From: an uncultured Spirochaetales bacterium
Lineage (GTDB): Bacteria > Spirochaetota > Spirochaetia > Sphaerochaetales > Sphaerochaetaceae
Reading direction: 5' to 3'
Assembly: GCA_949289305.1 (NCBI GenBank)
Contig: CASENB010000026.1
Coordinates: 58,558 to 122,557, forward strand
DNA length: 64,000 bases
The notes below the pieces were generated by a model. The model was not told where the DNA came from. It did no database searches and worked only from the letters and a program-made list of their open reading frames with translations. The translations under genes were made by a program, and so were the position numbers. Positions 51,917-61,426 of this stretch are shown in pieces; within the stretch, counting starts at the first letter, position 1, and every line of letters starts with the position of its first letter.

Positions 51917-52819
51917 ATGATAGTAAGATTGATTGGCTGCGGGGCAGTAGGTTCTGTCTGCGCAGAGAAGCTATATGATAATTCCGATTTCGCATTGATC
52001 GTCGATGATGGTAGAAAAGATCGTTATAAGGACGGTTTCCTGATTAATAAGAAAAAATACTATTTTAAAACAGAGACGAAAGGGAATGCGAAAAAAGCCG
52101 ATCTCGTCATTGTAGCGTTAAAGAATTTTTCCCTTTATGGCGCTTTAGATCTTATTGCGCCGTTCGTAGGAGACGACACTACGATAATGAGCCTTTTAAA
52201 CGGAATAGATGCCGAGCGTGTTCTTTCAGAAAAGTTTGGAAAAGAGAAGGTTATATATTCGTTTATAACGAATCTATCTAGCACATATGACGGGAAAGAG
52301 ACTGTCTGCTTCACTGATGGAGGAAAGATCATATTCGGTGAGCAGAGCGGAGAGGTCACAGATAGGATTCTCCGCATAAAAGAACTATTTGACAAGTCGA
52401 AACAACGGTATGAAATTCCTACTGACATAATGCATGAGAAGTGGTGGAAGTTCATGTTGAATACGTGTTTCAATACCCTTTCTGCCATACTTGATGCAGA
52501 TTATGCCGCAATAACTGATAATACGGACTTCATCAGGGCTGTAAGACTCGTTGCAAGCGAAGTGGTGAAGGTTGCGAACGCAGAGGGAGTGCGCTTATGC
52601 CAAGAAGACATAGAGAAAATGATTTCATCTGTCACGTCTTTAAAGGACCATGGGAAGACGAGCATGTTGCAGGATGTTCAAAATAAAAAAGAGACAGAGA
52701 ACATGTATTTTGCCGGAACCGTATCAAGGCTTGCGCATAAGCACTCGATTCCGTCTCCTTATCTTGATATGCTTTACATCCTTCTTGAGGCAAGGAGGAA
52801 CGTAATTGCAAAAAGTTAA
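51917..52819 (+). CDS. Ketopantoate reductase family protein
   Basis: 300 aa. The NADP-binding start RLIGCGAVGSVCAEKL, DLVIVALKNF, the catalytic-region WWKFMLNTCFNTLSAI and the LKDHGKTSMLQDV motif match PanE/ApbA-type oxidoreductases. Involvement in pantothenate synthesis is probable but not certain, because several paralogues share the fold. TATAAT lies 9 bases before ATG without a Shine-Dalgarno, suggesting a near-leaderless message. It overlaps the DprA-like gene by 14 bases. Confidence 0.82.
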   Translation: MIVRLIGCGAVGSVCAEKLYDNSDFALIVDDGRKDRYKDGFLINKKKYYFKTETKGNAKKADLVIVALKNFSLYGALDLIAPFVGDDTTIMSLLNGIDAERVLSEKFGKEKVIYSFITNLSSTYDGKETVCFTDGGKIIFGEQSGEVTDRILRIKELFDKSKQRYEIPTDIMHEKWWKFMLNTCFNTLSAILDADYAAITDNTDFIRAVRLVASEVVKVANAEGVRLCQEDIEKMISSVTSLKDHGKTSMLQDVQNKKETENMYFAGTVSRLAHKHSIPSPYLDMLYILLEARRNVIAKS

Positions 52820-53729
52820 CGAGAGCATGTGTTATGAAAGCATACTCACTTTAGTTAATGAAGACTATAAAAGGGCTTATGAAGTCTATTCTGAGTTGAA
52901 AGGGAAAGTAGATCTTTCAGATCCTCTTCCATCGTTTTCATCATTAATTTCGGCATTAATAAAAAGAAGCGAGGACGAGATTGATTCCGTTTGGCGTGCT
53001 ATCAGGTTAAAATACCAGAACATTAGGGTCGGCTATGAGATATTGGATGAAAAAAGTCCTCTTTTCCCAAAGAATCTTCTAAAGAGCGAATATCCTGTGC
53101 CGTTTTTGTATGCGCTTGGAAATATCGCCCTACTTGATAAAGAGCGTCTTACCGTCATTGGCTCATTAAGTCCTAGTGAAACAGCTTCTGCTATTGTAAA
53201 AGAGACCGCATCTTTTATAAAAAAAGCGAAGGTCGCGCTTTTCACCCCTTTGCGTCTTGGCATATCAAGTATTGCAATTGCAGATACCTTGAAAGAATGC
53301 TCGTCTGTAATAGCTTTTTCATCTTCTTTTGTAACGAAAGCTCCAAACGAGCGTCTTAAGGCGCAAATGGTGGATCTGTATAAGATGGGTGCGCTTATCT
53401 TAAGCGTTTCAGGGCCCGCGAGGATGGAAAATAAATGGCATCAGGTGGTAAGAAACAGGGCTATTTCGTCTCTTTCAACTTCTGTCTTCTTAGTTGAGGA
53501 GAAGGATGGCGGAGCGTCTTGGAAGATTTTTGATGATGCAAAAGAGCATGCAAGAGCGATGCTGAGCTCCCATTTTGCCTCAGCTGATGGCTACAGTTTC
53601 ACCAAAAGCAGGCTTTCCGATGGTGTTCTTGAATATAAGAATTCTTCTGATTTGAAAAAACTTCTCGAGAAAAAAGAGAAAAGAGTTAAGGTAAAGACAG
53701 ATCTTAGCCTTACTCCTGACCTTTTCTAA
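52806..53729 (+). CDS. Divergent DprA/Smf-like protein
   Basis: 307 aa. TTG 52806 is preferred because AGGAGG lies 6 bases upstream; an ATG at 52827 is weaker. The central region follows the DprA pattern: EYPVPFLYALGNIALLDKERLTVIGSLSPSETA, VIAFSSSF, GALILSVSG, and VVRNRAISSLSTSVFLVEEKDG. The usual GLARGID motif is replaced by TPLRLGIS, and the C-terminus is short. It may load RecA during DNA uptake or have another role. It is co-transcribed with the reductase gene. Confidence 0.65.
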   Translation: MQKVNESMCYESILTLVNEDYKRAYEVYSELKGKVDLSDPLPSFSSLISALIKRSEDEIDSVWRAIRLKYQNIRVGYEILDEKSPLFPKNLLKSEYPVPFLYALGNIALLDKERLTVIGSLSPSETASAIVKETASFIKKAKVALFTPLRLGISSIAIADTLKECSSVIAFSSSFVTKAPNERLKAQMVDLYKMGALILSVSGPARMENKWHQVVRNRAISSLSTSVFLVEEKDGGASWKIFDDAKEHARAMLSSHFASADGYSFTKSRLSDGVLEYKNSSDLKKLLEKKEKRVKVKTDLSLTPDLF

Positions 53730-53759
53730 TTGACGAATCAAAATAAAAAGAATTAGTAT
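53730..53759 (+). promoter_or_regulatory. Promoter of alaS, leaderless arrangement
   Basis: -35 TTGACG (53730-53735), 18-base spacer, -10 TAGTAT (53754-53759), then 9 bases to ATG. No Shine-Dalgarno is present. Confidence 0.65.
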
Positions 53760-53768
53760 GCCATTGTT

Positions 53769-55562
53769 ATGAAAAAGATTAGCGCAGATGATTTAAGAAA
53801 AATGTATATCGATTTCTTCGTTAGTAAGGGACACTGCCAGATTAGCGGCGCATCATTAATCCCCGAAAACGATCCGACGGTTTTATTTACGACGGCAGGA
53901 ATGCATCCTCTTGTTCCATACATCCTTGGAGCTGAGCATCCGCAGGGAAAGAGATTGACTGACTACCAGAAGTGCATTAGGACGGGAGATATAGACAGCG
54001 TAGGTGATCCGCATCATCTTACATTCTTTGAGATGCTTGGAAACTGGTCTCTTGGCGATTACTTCAAAGAAGAGGCGATCGAGTACTCATACGAGTTCTT
54101 AACTAAAGTGCTTGAAATAGATCCCGAGAAGATCAGCGTAACCGTTTTTGCTGGAGATGCTGAGGTCCCACGCGACGAGGTTGCCGCTAAGAAATGGGAA
54201 AGCCTCGGAATTCCAAAGGAGAGAATCTACTATAAGGGAAGAGAAGATAACTGGTGGGGACCTGCTGGTGAAACTGGCCCATGCGGACCGGACAGCGAGA
54301 TGTTCTACGACACGGGGCGTGAGAAGTGCGGACCTGACTGCCAGCCGGGATGTTCTTGCGGAAAATACTTCGAAATCTGGAATGATGTTTTCATGGGCTA
54401 CAAGAAGGAGAGCGATGGAACATATCATGAGATGGAGAGAAAATGCATCGACACCGGTATGGGAATTGAAAGAACTGTCGCTGTTCTAAACGGAAAGAAG
54501 AGCGTTTACGAGACTGAGATTTTCTCTGGACTTCTTCGCGGCATTGAGAGCCTTTGCGGTAAAAAGTACGGTGATGATGAAGAGTACGACAAATCCATGA
54601 GAATCATAGCTGACCATACGAGAACGAGCGTGTTCATCCTTGGCGATCAGAAAGGCATTGCTCCATCAAATGTAGGGCAGGGCTATATCTTAAGAAGATT
54701 GATTAGAAGGGCGATAAGGCATGCTAAGAAGCTTGGAATCGATAAGCCGTTCTTATCCGATCTCTCGAAGATAGTAATCAATCAGTATGGAGAAGCTTAT
54801 CCTGAGCTTAAAGAGCACGTTGAGTTTATCGACAAGGAGCTTGTAAAAGAGGAAGAGAAGTTCTCTGATACTCTTGTAAAAGGCGAGAGAGAATTTGCGA
54901 AAATGCTTCCAAACCTTTTAAAGGGAAACAGCAGGGTAATCTCCGGACGTCTTGCATTCAAGCTTTACGACACATACGGTTTCCCTATCGAACTAACTGA
55001 AGAGCTTGCAAAAGAGAATGGTTTCAGTGTGGATATCAAAGGTTTTAACGAGGCCTTCTCAAAGCATCAGGAGCTCTCGAGAGCAGGAGCTGAACAGCAG
55101 TTCAAAGGAGGGCTTGCAGATCATAGCGAACAGACGACAGCGCTTCACACTGCAACTCACCTTCTACACGCAGCCCTAAGAAAAGTACTTGGAACCCATG
55201 TAGGACAGAAGGGAAGCAATATCACGGCAGAACGATTAAGGTTTGACTTCACGCATCCTGAGCCGATGACGAAAGAGCAGATTAAAGAGGTTGAGGATCT
55301 TGTGAACGAGCAGATTAAGAGAGATCTTAAAGTAACTGTTGAAACTATGACTCTCGAAGAGGCAAGAGAGGCTGGCGCTATTGCGTTTTTCGACTCGAAA
55401 TATGGTGAGAAAGTCACTGTATATACTATCGGAGACTTTTCCAAAGAGGTATGCGGAGGCCCGCACGTAACCCATACAGGTGACATGGGCCACTTCAGAA
55501 TCTTAAAGGAGCAGTCCTCAAGTGCAGGAGTCAGAAGAATAAAAGCAGTTCTCGAGAAATAA
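53769..55562 (+). CDS. alaS: Alanyl-tRNA synthetase, short form
   Basis: 597 aa against about 870 in most bacteria. The class II catalytic domain (FFVSKGH near the start, FTTAGMHPLVPYILG, CIDTGMGIERTVAVL) and the editing domain (HTATHLLHAALR, and CGGPHV with its metal ligands) are complete. The C-terminal DHHA1/C-Ala domain is missing, as known for some spirochaete AlaRS. The gene has its own promoter and a strong terminator. Confidence 0.94.
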   Translation: MKKISADDLRKMYIDFFVSKGHCQISGASLIPENDPTVLFTTAGMHPLVPYILGAEHPQGKRLTDYQKCIRTGDIDSVGDPHHLTFFEMLGNWSLGDYFKEEAIEYSYEFLTKVLEIDPEKISVTVFAGDAEVPRDEVAAKKWESLGIPKERIYYKGREDNWWGPAGETGPCGPDSEMFYDTGREKCGPDCQPGCSCGKYFEIWNDVFMGYKKESDGTYHEMERKCIDTGMGIERTVAVLNGKKSVYETEIFSGLLRGIESLCGKKYGDDEEYDKSMRIIADHTRTSVFILGDQKGIAPSNVGQGYILRRLIRRAIRHAKKLGIDKPFLSDLSKIVINQYGEAYPELKEHVEFIDKELVKEEEKFSDTLVKGEREFAKMLPNLLKGNSRVISGRLAFKLYDTYGFPIELTEELAKENGFSVDIKGFNEAFSKHQELSRAGAEQQFKGGLADHSEQTTALHTATHLLHAALRKVLGTHVGQKGSNITAERLRFDFTHPEPMTKEQIKEVEDLVNEQIKRDLKVTVETMTLEEAREAGAIAFFDSKYGEKVTVYTIGDFSKEVCGGPHVTHTGDMGHFRILKEQSSSAGVRRIKAVLEK

Positions 55563-55580
55563 ATACATATTGCGATTATT

Positions 55581-55622
55581 ATGCTCCCTATAGTAGGAAA
55601 CTACAGAAAGGGAGCATTTTTA
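55581..55622 (+). terminator. Terminator after alaS
   Basis: ATGCTCCCT pairs with AGGGAGCAT; the inner GTAG-GAAA-CTAC forms a second stem with a GNRA-like loop. TTTTTATTT follows. Confidence 0.88.
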
Positions 55623-55649
55623 TTTGAAAAAGAGATGGTATAAATATTT

Positions 55650-56660
55650 TTAATCTTTGTTGATTTTTGTTGCAAGCTGCCCGCATGCTCCTGATATGTC
55701 GCGGCCTTTGCTGCGGCGCAGGCTGTAGTTTATTCCAAGGCTTTTTAGATTTGATGTGAATTCTCTTATCTCTTCATCGCTTGGAGTTTTGAACCTCATT
55801 CCCTCAATTGGATTCCAGGGAATGAGGTTTATGAGAGCATCTAAGCCAGCTACGAACTTCTTAAGCTCTTCTGCGTCTTCTTTTGAGATGTTGTAGTCCT
55901 TAAGCATGCAGTATTCTAGCGTTATCCTCTTGTTCTCATGATGTTGGAAAGACAAAAGGGCTTTTTTTAACTGCGATAGGGGATAAGCGTTGTTTATTCT
56001 CATAAGGCGGCTTCTTTTCTCATCGTTTGCAGTGACAAGCGATACTGCCAGCTTTATAGGAAAACCAAGCTCTCTCAGTTTTATTATTCCTGGAACGTAA
56101 CCTGATGTGCTGATAGTTATCTTCCTGTAAGATATGTCGAACATTTCAGGGTTATGAAGGACTGTAACCGCTTCCATTAATGGACCGAAGTTGTTAAGAG
56201 GCTCTCCCATACCCATGAATACTATGTGGCTTATATTCTCTCCGAGCTGAGTAAGGTGTACGAACTGCTCTATGATCTCTCCTGCATCCAGATTTCTTTT
56301 TAGTCCCATCGTTCCTGTCTTACAAAATGCACATCCCATTGCGCATCCTACTTGGCTAGATAGGCATGCAGTGTATCTGTCTTTTCCATCGCTTAATCGG
56401 ACGCATTCTATTACCAAGCCGTCCTGAAGTTCTATGGCAAGCTTAATTGCGCTTTCACTCTCTTCTTTACTTACGACTTTTGTTGTAAGAGCGTCGTAAT
56501 TGAGCCTTTCCCTGTCTTTTTTACTCAAGCTGGTCATTTTTGAAAAATCGGTAATGCCTTTTACTAGGTTATCTCTTACGATTCTTGCTTGAAATTTCTT
56601 TTCAAAGTGGAGAGACTGCATCAGCTCTTCTATGCTTAATGTGTATAAACATGTTTTCAT
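55650..56660 (-). CDS. rlmN: 23S rRNA (adenine-C2)-methyltransferase
   Basis: 336 aa radical-SAM enzyme with the cluster Cys106, Cys110, Cys113 (CAMGCAFC). GMGEPLNN and the C-terminal RRSKGRDISGACGQL with the catalytic Cys are typical of RlmN. It methylates A2503 of 23S rRNA and A37 of some tRNAs. It stands alone on the minus strand. Confidence 0.94.
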   Translation of the reverse strand: MKTCLYTLSIEELMQSLHFEKKFQARIVRDNLVKGITDFSKMTSLSKKDRERLNYDALTTKVVSKEESESAIKLAIELQDGLVIECVRLSDGKDRYTACLSSQVGCAMGCAFCKTGTMGLKRNLDAGEIIEQFVHLTQLGENISHIVFMGMGEPLNNFGPLMEAVTVLHNPEMFDISYRKITISTSGYVPGIIKLRELGFPIKLAVSLVTANDEKRSRLMRINNAYPLSQLKKALLSFQHHENKRITLEYCMLKDYNISKEDAEELKKFVAGLDALINLIPWNPIEGMRFKTPSDEEIREFTSNLKSLGINYSLRRSKGRDISGACGQLATKINKD

Positions 56661-56802
56661 ATATCGATCCTTTAAAATTAGCAGGCTGAAAAATATTGAT
56701 TCTTGTCCCCTTATTATGTTCGTTTTCTTCTTTACTTTTCAAGGCTTATCGATTTAATCTAATTATATAGCAGAGTCTATCTGCTAAATCTATTTAAGGG
56801 GT

Positions 56803-56816
56803 GCCAAATATTTGGC
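56803..56816. repeat. Perfect 14-bp palindrome at an outer-membrane gene start
   Basis: GCCAAATATTTGGC lies 9 bases before ATG 56826. It may be an operator or a hairpin over the RBS region, in which no strong Shine-Dalgarno is visible. Confidence 0.5.
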
Positions 56817-56825
56817 GAGAAAAAA

Positions 56826-57344
56826 ATGAAAAAGAAAGTATTGTTGATTGCTCTTCTTGTTGCACTCCTTCTTGCTCCTTTAAGCGCTGCAAGCATAAGG
56901 GGAACTGAGAATGATGGTGCTGTCGGTGTTGGCCTTAATCTTGGAACGAATATGGGTGTCGGCCTGAAATTTGGATTTGGAGATTTTGATGTATTAGCAA
57001 ACATCGGTCTTGATTCATTCAGTTTGGATGGAAACGGACTAGGACTTGGAGGAGACGTAGCCTTCTCATGGAATTATTATACGATTGACGGAGGAAGAGA
57101 TTTACAGTTCCCTCTCACGGTTGGCGCTGGCGTTACTTCTTCTTTCCATTTTGGAAATCCGTTTTTTGTTAATCTCGCAGTTATTTTCCCACTTGGAATT
57201 GAATATAATTTTGAGCAGCTCAATCCAGATGTGCCTATTACGATGTATGTTCGCCTTGCACCAGGATTCACACTCTTCAACGGAGGCGAGTTCAGTGTTA
57301 AGTTCGCATTTGCAGGCTATATTGGAGCACTTTGGATGTTCTAA
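56826..57344 (+). CDS. Outer-membrane beta-barrel protein, unknown
   Basis: 172 aa with a signal peptide (1-21, ending PLSAAS), Gly/Phe-rich strands (VGLNLGTNMGVGLKFGFGDFDV) and a terminal Phe (GALWMF). This is the third small barrel-like protein in the window. RBS is weak (GGCGAG). A 14-bp palindrome sits just upstream. Its terminator lies in the 3' end of the convergent hflX gene. Confidence 0.65.
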   Translation: MKKKVLLIALLVALLLAPLSAASIRGTENDGAVGVGLNLGTNMGVGLKFGFGDFDVLANIGLDSFSLDGNGLGLGGDVAFSWNYYTIDGGRDLQFPLTVGAGVTSSFHFGNPFFVNLAVIFPLGIEYNFEQLNPDVPITMYVRLAPGFTLFNGGEFSVKFAFAGYIGALWMF

Positions 57345-57355
57345 TAAAGGAATAC

Positions 57356-58603
57356 CTAGCGATTTAGAAGGCTTTCGTAGTAGGCTACGGAGGCCTTTTT
57401 TGTTTTTATTTTTATATATAAGGCATCGTCTGTGTATTTCGTGCTTACTATGTGGTCTTCTTTTCTGATTTGAGAAAAGAGAAGGCCGTCAAGACTTCCT
57501 TTTAAAACTATCTCAGTTCTATTTTCATCCGCAATCTCTTCGAGTTTTTCCATTAGTTCATCTAGGCCGTAATTTTCTTTTACGCTTGTCACGACATATG
57601 GAATGCCGTAGTTCTTTAGCCTTATTGTGTTGAAGTTGTCTGCTTCCTTATCTGCCTTATTAAGCACAAGGAGCTTTATCCTATCTTCAGCATTCAGCTC
57701 TTTAATCGTATTGACAGTCGTTATGAAATTATCATAGCTTTTAGGACTTTCAAGATCCTGTACTATTATAAGGGCGTTTGCATCTAACGCTTCGCTTAGC
57801 GTGGAGGAGAATGCGCTAATCAAGCGGTGTGGAAGATCTTCTATAAATCCTACCGTGTCAGAGAGCAATACGTATTCACCGTTCTTAAGCCTTAGTTTGC
57901 GTGTGGTAGTATCAAGTGTTGCAAACAGCTTATCCTCTGCCAAAACATTAGCTCCTGTAAGCGCGTTTAAAATCGAACTTTTTCCTGCGTTCGTATATCC
58001 AAGAAGGGCAAAAGAAAAGATACTGCTTTTGATTCTGTCCTTTTTCTGCGTCTTTCTGATTTTCTCGATATCCTTCAGTTCCTTCTCAAGCTCAGTTATC
58101 CTCTTTTCAAGCCGTCTCCTGTCAAGTTCTATAAGGCGTTCTCCAGATCCTTTTGAACCTCTTACACCGCCTCTCTGCTGCTCAAGGTTGACTATTCTTC
58201 CTATAAGACGCGGTCTTAAATACTCTGCATTTGCTTTCTCAATTTGAAGCATTGCCTCTTTTGAGTGCGCATTTTCACTGAAAATATTTAATATTACAGC
58301 TTCTCTGTCCATTACTGGAATTCGAAATATTTTTTCAAGATTCTTTTGCTGTCTTGGCGATATAAAGGCATTGATAACAAGGGTGTCAGTTCCCATTTCA
58401 GATGCGATCTTTGCAGCCTCTTCAGCTTGCCCAGGACCTATATATGTATTGGGATTTTCTTCTTTTATCCCAAGAGGAAGATGGAATGCTACATTTACAT
58501 CAAGCGTGTTTAATAGCGCTCTTATTTCCATTTCCTTATTGTATAGTTCTCTTGGATTGTCTTTCGAGTTCTGAATTGTTATAAGTAATGCCTTTCTTTC
58601 CAC
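57356..58603 (-). CDS. hflX: GTPase HflX
   Basis: 415 aa. The N-terminal HflX domain has TYIGPGQAEEA, followed by EYLRPRLIGRIVNLEQQRGGVRGSKGSGE, and the GTPase domain has P-loop LGYTNAGKSS, FATLDTTTR, DTVGFIEDLP and NKAD. It binds 50S ribosomes and helps rescue heat-stressed ribosomes. Start is GTG 58603; TAATAT lies 6 bases upstream with no Shine-Dalgarno, so the message may be leaderless. Confidence 0.93.
   Translation of the reverse strand: MERKALLITIQNSKDNPRELYNKEMEIRALLNTLDVNVAFHLPLGIKEENPNTYIGPGQAEEAAKIASEMGTDTLVINAFISPRQQKNLEKIFRIPVMDREAVILNIFSENAHSKEAMLQIEKANAEYLRPRLIGRIVNLEQQRGGVRGSKGSGERLIELDRRRLEKRITELEKELKDIEKIRKTQKKDRIKSSIFSFALLGYTNAGKSSILNALTGANVLAEDKLFATLDTTTRKLRLKNGEYVLLSDTVGFIEDLPHRLISAFSSTLSEALDANALIIVQDLESPKSYDNFITTVNTIKELNAEDRIKLLVLNKADKEADNFNTIRLKNYGIPYVVTSVKENYGLDELMEKLEEIADENRTEIVLKGSLDGLLFSQIRKEDHIVSTKYTDDALYIKIKTKKASVAYYESLLNR
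57368..57401 (+). terminator. Terminator after the outer-membrane gene at 56826
   Basis: AAGGC/GCCTT and CGTAG/CTACG form a two-part stem with loop TAGG, followed by TTTTTTGTTTTT. The whole element lies in the last codons of hflX on the opposite strand. Confidence 0.75.
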
Positions 58604-58659
58604 ATGATAATATTAGCCATTATTCGCTTTTTGTGATAGAGTACCTCTTGAGGAATAAA

Positions 58660-59766
58660 ATGAGCTTAAATTGTGGAATCGTAGGACTACCAAACGTTGG
58701 TAAATCGACAATATTTTCAGCAGTTACAAGCGCTCCTGCCGAAGCTGCTAACTATCCGTTCTGCACAATAGATCCTAATGTGGGAATTGTCGCCGTCCCA
58801 GATGAGAGGCTTGACAAGATAGCAGAACTTATACCGCCAGAAAGGAAGATACCTGCAACGGTTGAGTTTGTAGATATCGCAGGACTTGTAAAGGGAGCTA
58901 GCAAAGGCGAAGGGCTTGGAAACAGATTCTTGGCTTCCATTAGAGAAGTTGGCGTCATAGCGCACGTAGTAAGATGCTTTGACGATCAGGATATCGTTCA
59001 TGTCAACAACAAGATAGACCCTGCAGGAGATATTGAGACAATTAACATCGAACTTGCGCTTGCAGACTATGAAAGCGTCGAAAAGAGGCGTGAAAAGGTT
59101 ATAAAGCAATCACGTGTCAATAAAGAGGCTCAGAAGGAGAGTGAGCGCCTTGTTCCTATTTACGACAGACTTTTGAAAGGACTTTCGGATGGAAAGAGCG
59201 CGCGAAGCATCATTACAGACGAAGATGAGAGGGAGGATATAAAAGATCTTAATCTTCTCACGTCAAAGCCTGTAATTTACGTATGCAATGTTGATGAGAA
59301 CTCTATCGAAGAGGACAACGATTACGTAAAAACCGTAAAAGAGATTGCAAAGAAGGAGAACAGCGAATGCATTGTAATCTGCGGTAAGATCGAAAGCGAG
59401 ATTGCAGCTCTTGAGAGTGCTGAAGAGAGGCAGGAATTTCTTGAATCTGTCGGCCTAAAAGAGAGTGGGCTTAATCCGTTGATTAGAGCGGCCTATAAGA
59501 CGCTAGGACTGAGAACATTCTTCACTGCTGGAAAGGATGAGGATAGGGCATGGACGTTTAAAGAGGGCGCTAAAGCTCCTGAATGTGCTGGTATCATCCA
59601 CTCGGACTTTGAAAAAGGATTTATAAAAGCAGAGGTTTACAATGTTGAAGACCTCTTTGAATATAAGAGCGAACAGAAGGTCAAAGAGGCTGGAAAGCTT
59701 AGACTGGAAGGAAGGGATTACATTGTAAAAGACGGCGATATAATGTTTTTTAAATTTAACGTTTAA
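58660..59766 (+). CDS. ychF: Obg-like ATPase YchF
   Basis: 368 aa from ATG 58660 (TGAGGA upstream). The P-loop GLPNVGKSTIFSAVT, the YchF signature NYPFCTIDPNVG, and the TGS domain at the C-terminus with KAEVYNVEDLFEYKSEQKVKEAGKLRLEGRDYIVKDGDIMFF are clear. It binds ribosomes and is ATP-specific. It overlaps the convergent GH2 gene by 11 bases. Confidence 0.95.
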   Translation: MSLNCGIVGLPNVGKSTIFSAVTSAPAEAANYPFCTIDPNVGIVAVPDERLDKIAELIPPERKIPATVEFVDIAGLVKGASKGEGLGNRFLASIREVGVIAHVVRCFDDQDIVHVNNKIDPAGDIETINIELALADYESVEKRREKVIKQSRVNKEAQKESERLVPIYDRLLKGLSDGKSARSIITDEDEREDIKDLNLLTSKPVIYVCNVDENSIEEDNDYVKTVKEIAKKENSECIVICGKIESEIAALESAEERQEFLESVGLKESGLNPLIRAAYKTLGLRTFFTAGKDEDRAWTFKEGAKAPECAGIIHSDFEKGFIKAEVYNVEDLFEYKSEQKVKEAGKLRLEGRDYIVKDGDIMFFKFNV

Positions 59767-61426
59767 GGATTTTGTCGCTTAAGCTTTTCATTTTTTCGAC
59801 AGAGACTTTGACTCTTTCTCTGTCATATGTGACAAGGCCGTTCGTCTCCTGCTCGACATCGCTTAGTTGCGTGTATATGGAGGCGGAAAGGCCTTTTTTT
59901 ATGTTTGCAATCACATCCCTCTCGTACATTTCATTTATTTGGTTGAAAAGATCGTCTTCGTTTTTAGCATCTTTATATGTGAATCTCTTTTTTCCTGTAT
60001 ACTCTTTTCCCTCTCCGATTCCTCCGAATTCAGAGAGAACTACTGCACGTCCAAGCTTGTCGTCGTCGTACCTGTATTTTCTAAAATAGACATGCTTTGA
60101 AGAAAAATCGCCGCATCCTTGATCTATCCATCCGGAAGCAGAATCGATGAGTCTCGTGCCGTCCATTTTTCTTATCTCGTCTGTCAGACGGAAAGAATCG
60201 AACTGCCCCCATCCTTCATTAAAAAGAGTCCATACGATAATTGAGGGAACCGAATAAAGATAGCTTATCGTCTCCTTTATAAAACTTTCGTATTTTGTCT
60301 TTTCGCGATTATTTAACCTATTTAATCCTTTTGATTTTTTATCGTTAACCTTTATAGAAGGAATAAAAAGCGGGAGGGTAGTAAGAGTGAAACTATAGTT
60401 TTTTCCTGCGTTCACCATATCCTGCCATACAAGAAGTCCAAGACGCGTTGCGTGAAAGTACCATGAGGGGCTTTCGATTTTTATATGCTTTCTTACGGTG
60501 TTAAAGCCCATGCTTTTTACAATCATCAGATCCTTTATTATCTCTTCATCGTTTTCGTATGTTAAAAGACCTTTCTTCGTATATCCTTGGTCTAATATGC
60601 CGTGGCAGAATATTGCCTTATCGTTCAATGCAATCCTATTTTTGCCGTTCACATCCTTTATGATAGATATTTTTCTTAGTGCTGTATAACTTTTAACAAT
60701 GTCGTTTTTGTATTTTATTTTAAAATAATATATGTAGGGATCGTCAGGGCGCCACGGATGAGGATTAGAAAGCTTTATGATGTTTTCTGTGTCTGTGACA
60801 ATCTCAAACTCATGTTCATCAATCTCTAAAATTGCTTTTTCCATTTTTCTTGCATTAGTGACTGCAAGAATTGAGAAGGAAGAGCTGTCGTATTCTGGCG
60901 TGACTATGATTTTTTCTATGTAATCGTTTTCAACTTCTTCAAGATATACGCTTTGCCATATTCCGCTTGTGGCAGGATACCATATCCTATGAGGGTTTAG
61001 CGTCTGCTTCCCTCTCTCGATATTCTCTGTATCGCTTGGATCTTTCACATAGAGTTTTATTTCAAAGCCTCCGTCTTTTACATGCCTTGTGATATCTATG
61101 GAGAAAGGGAGATAGCCGCCTGAATGTCTTGCTACCTCTTTTGAATTAATGAAAACCTTTGCGTAATAATCTACTGCGAGAAATGTCAGGATATAACGTT
61201 TATTCTCTTTCTTCTTTAAAGGAACCATCTTCCTGTAATACATCGTCTCATATGGCATGAGTGTTCTTTTTATTCCGCTCTTTTCGGCTTCTGGAGAAAA
61301 GGGGACTATGATAGTGCTGTCAAAAACTTCTTTGTCTCCACTTGAAATTCCAAATTCCCATTTTCCATCTAAAACGAATGTGCGTTCTCTCTCTAAATCA
61401 GGCCTGACAACATTGCTCATATGCAT
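59756..61426 (-). CDS. Glycoside hydrolase family 2 protein
   Basis: 556 aa with the GH2 order: a sugar-binding jelly roll (MPYETMYYRKMVPL), an immunoglobulin-like domain and a TIM barrel. The acid/base Glu404 (WTLFNEGWGQ) and the nucleophile Glu466 (LSEFGG) are present. There is no signal peptide, so it is cytoplasmic; the substrate (beta-galactoside, beta-glucuronide or related) cannot be told. A second ATG at 61420 gives a start 6 bases after TATAAT, so the message may be leaderless. Confidence 0.85.
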   Translation of the reverse strand: MHMSNVVRPDLERERTFVLDGKWEFGISSGDKEVFDSTIIVPFSPEAEKSGIKRTLMPYETMYYRKMVPLKKKENKRYILTFLAVDYYAKVFINSKEVARHSGGYLPFSIDITRHVKDGGFEIKLYVKDPSDTENIERGKQTLNPHRIWYPATSGIWQSVYLEEVENDYIEKIIVTPEYDSSSFSILAVTNARKMEKAILEIDEHEFEIVTDTENIIKLSNPHPWRPDDPYIYYFKIKYKNDIVKSYTALRKISIIKDVNGKNRIALNDKAIFCHGILDQGYTKKGLLTYENDEEIIKDLMIVKSMGFNTVRKHIKIESPSWYFHATRLGLLVWQDMVNAGKNYSFTLTTLPLFIPSIKVNDKKSKGLNRLNNREKTKYESFIKETISYLYSVPSIIVWTLFNEGWGQFDSFRLTDEIRKMDGTRLIDSASGWIDQGCGDFSSKHVYFRKYRYDDDKLGRAVVLSEFGGIGEGKEYTGKKRFTYKDAKNEDDLFNQINEMYERDVIANIKKGLSASIYTQLSDVEQETNGLVTYDRERVKVSVEKMKSLSDKILKR

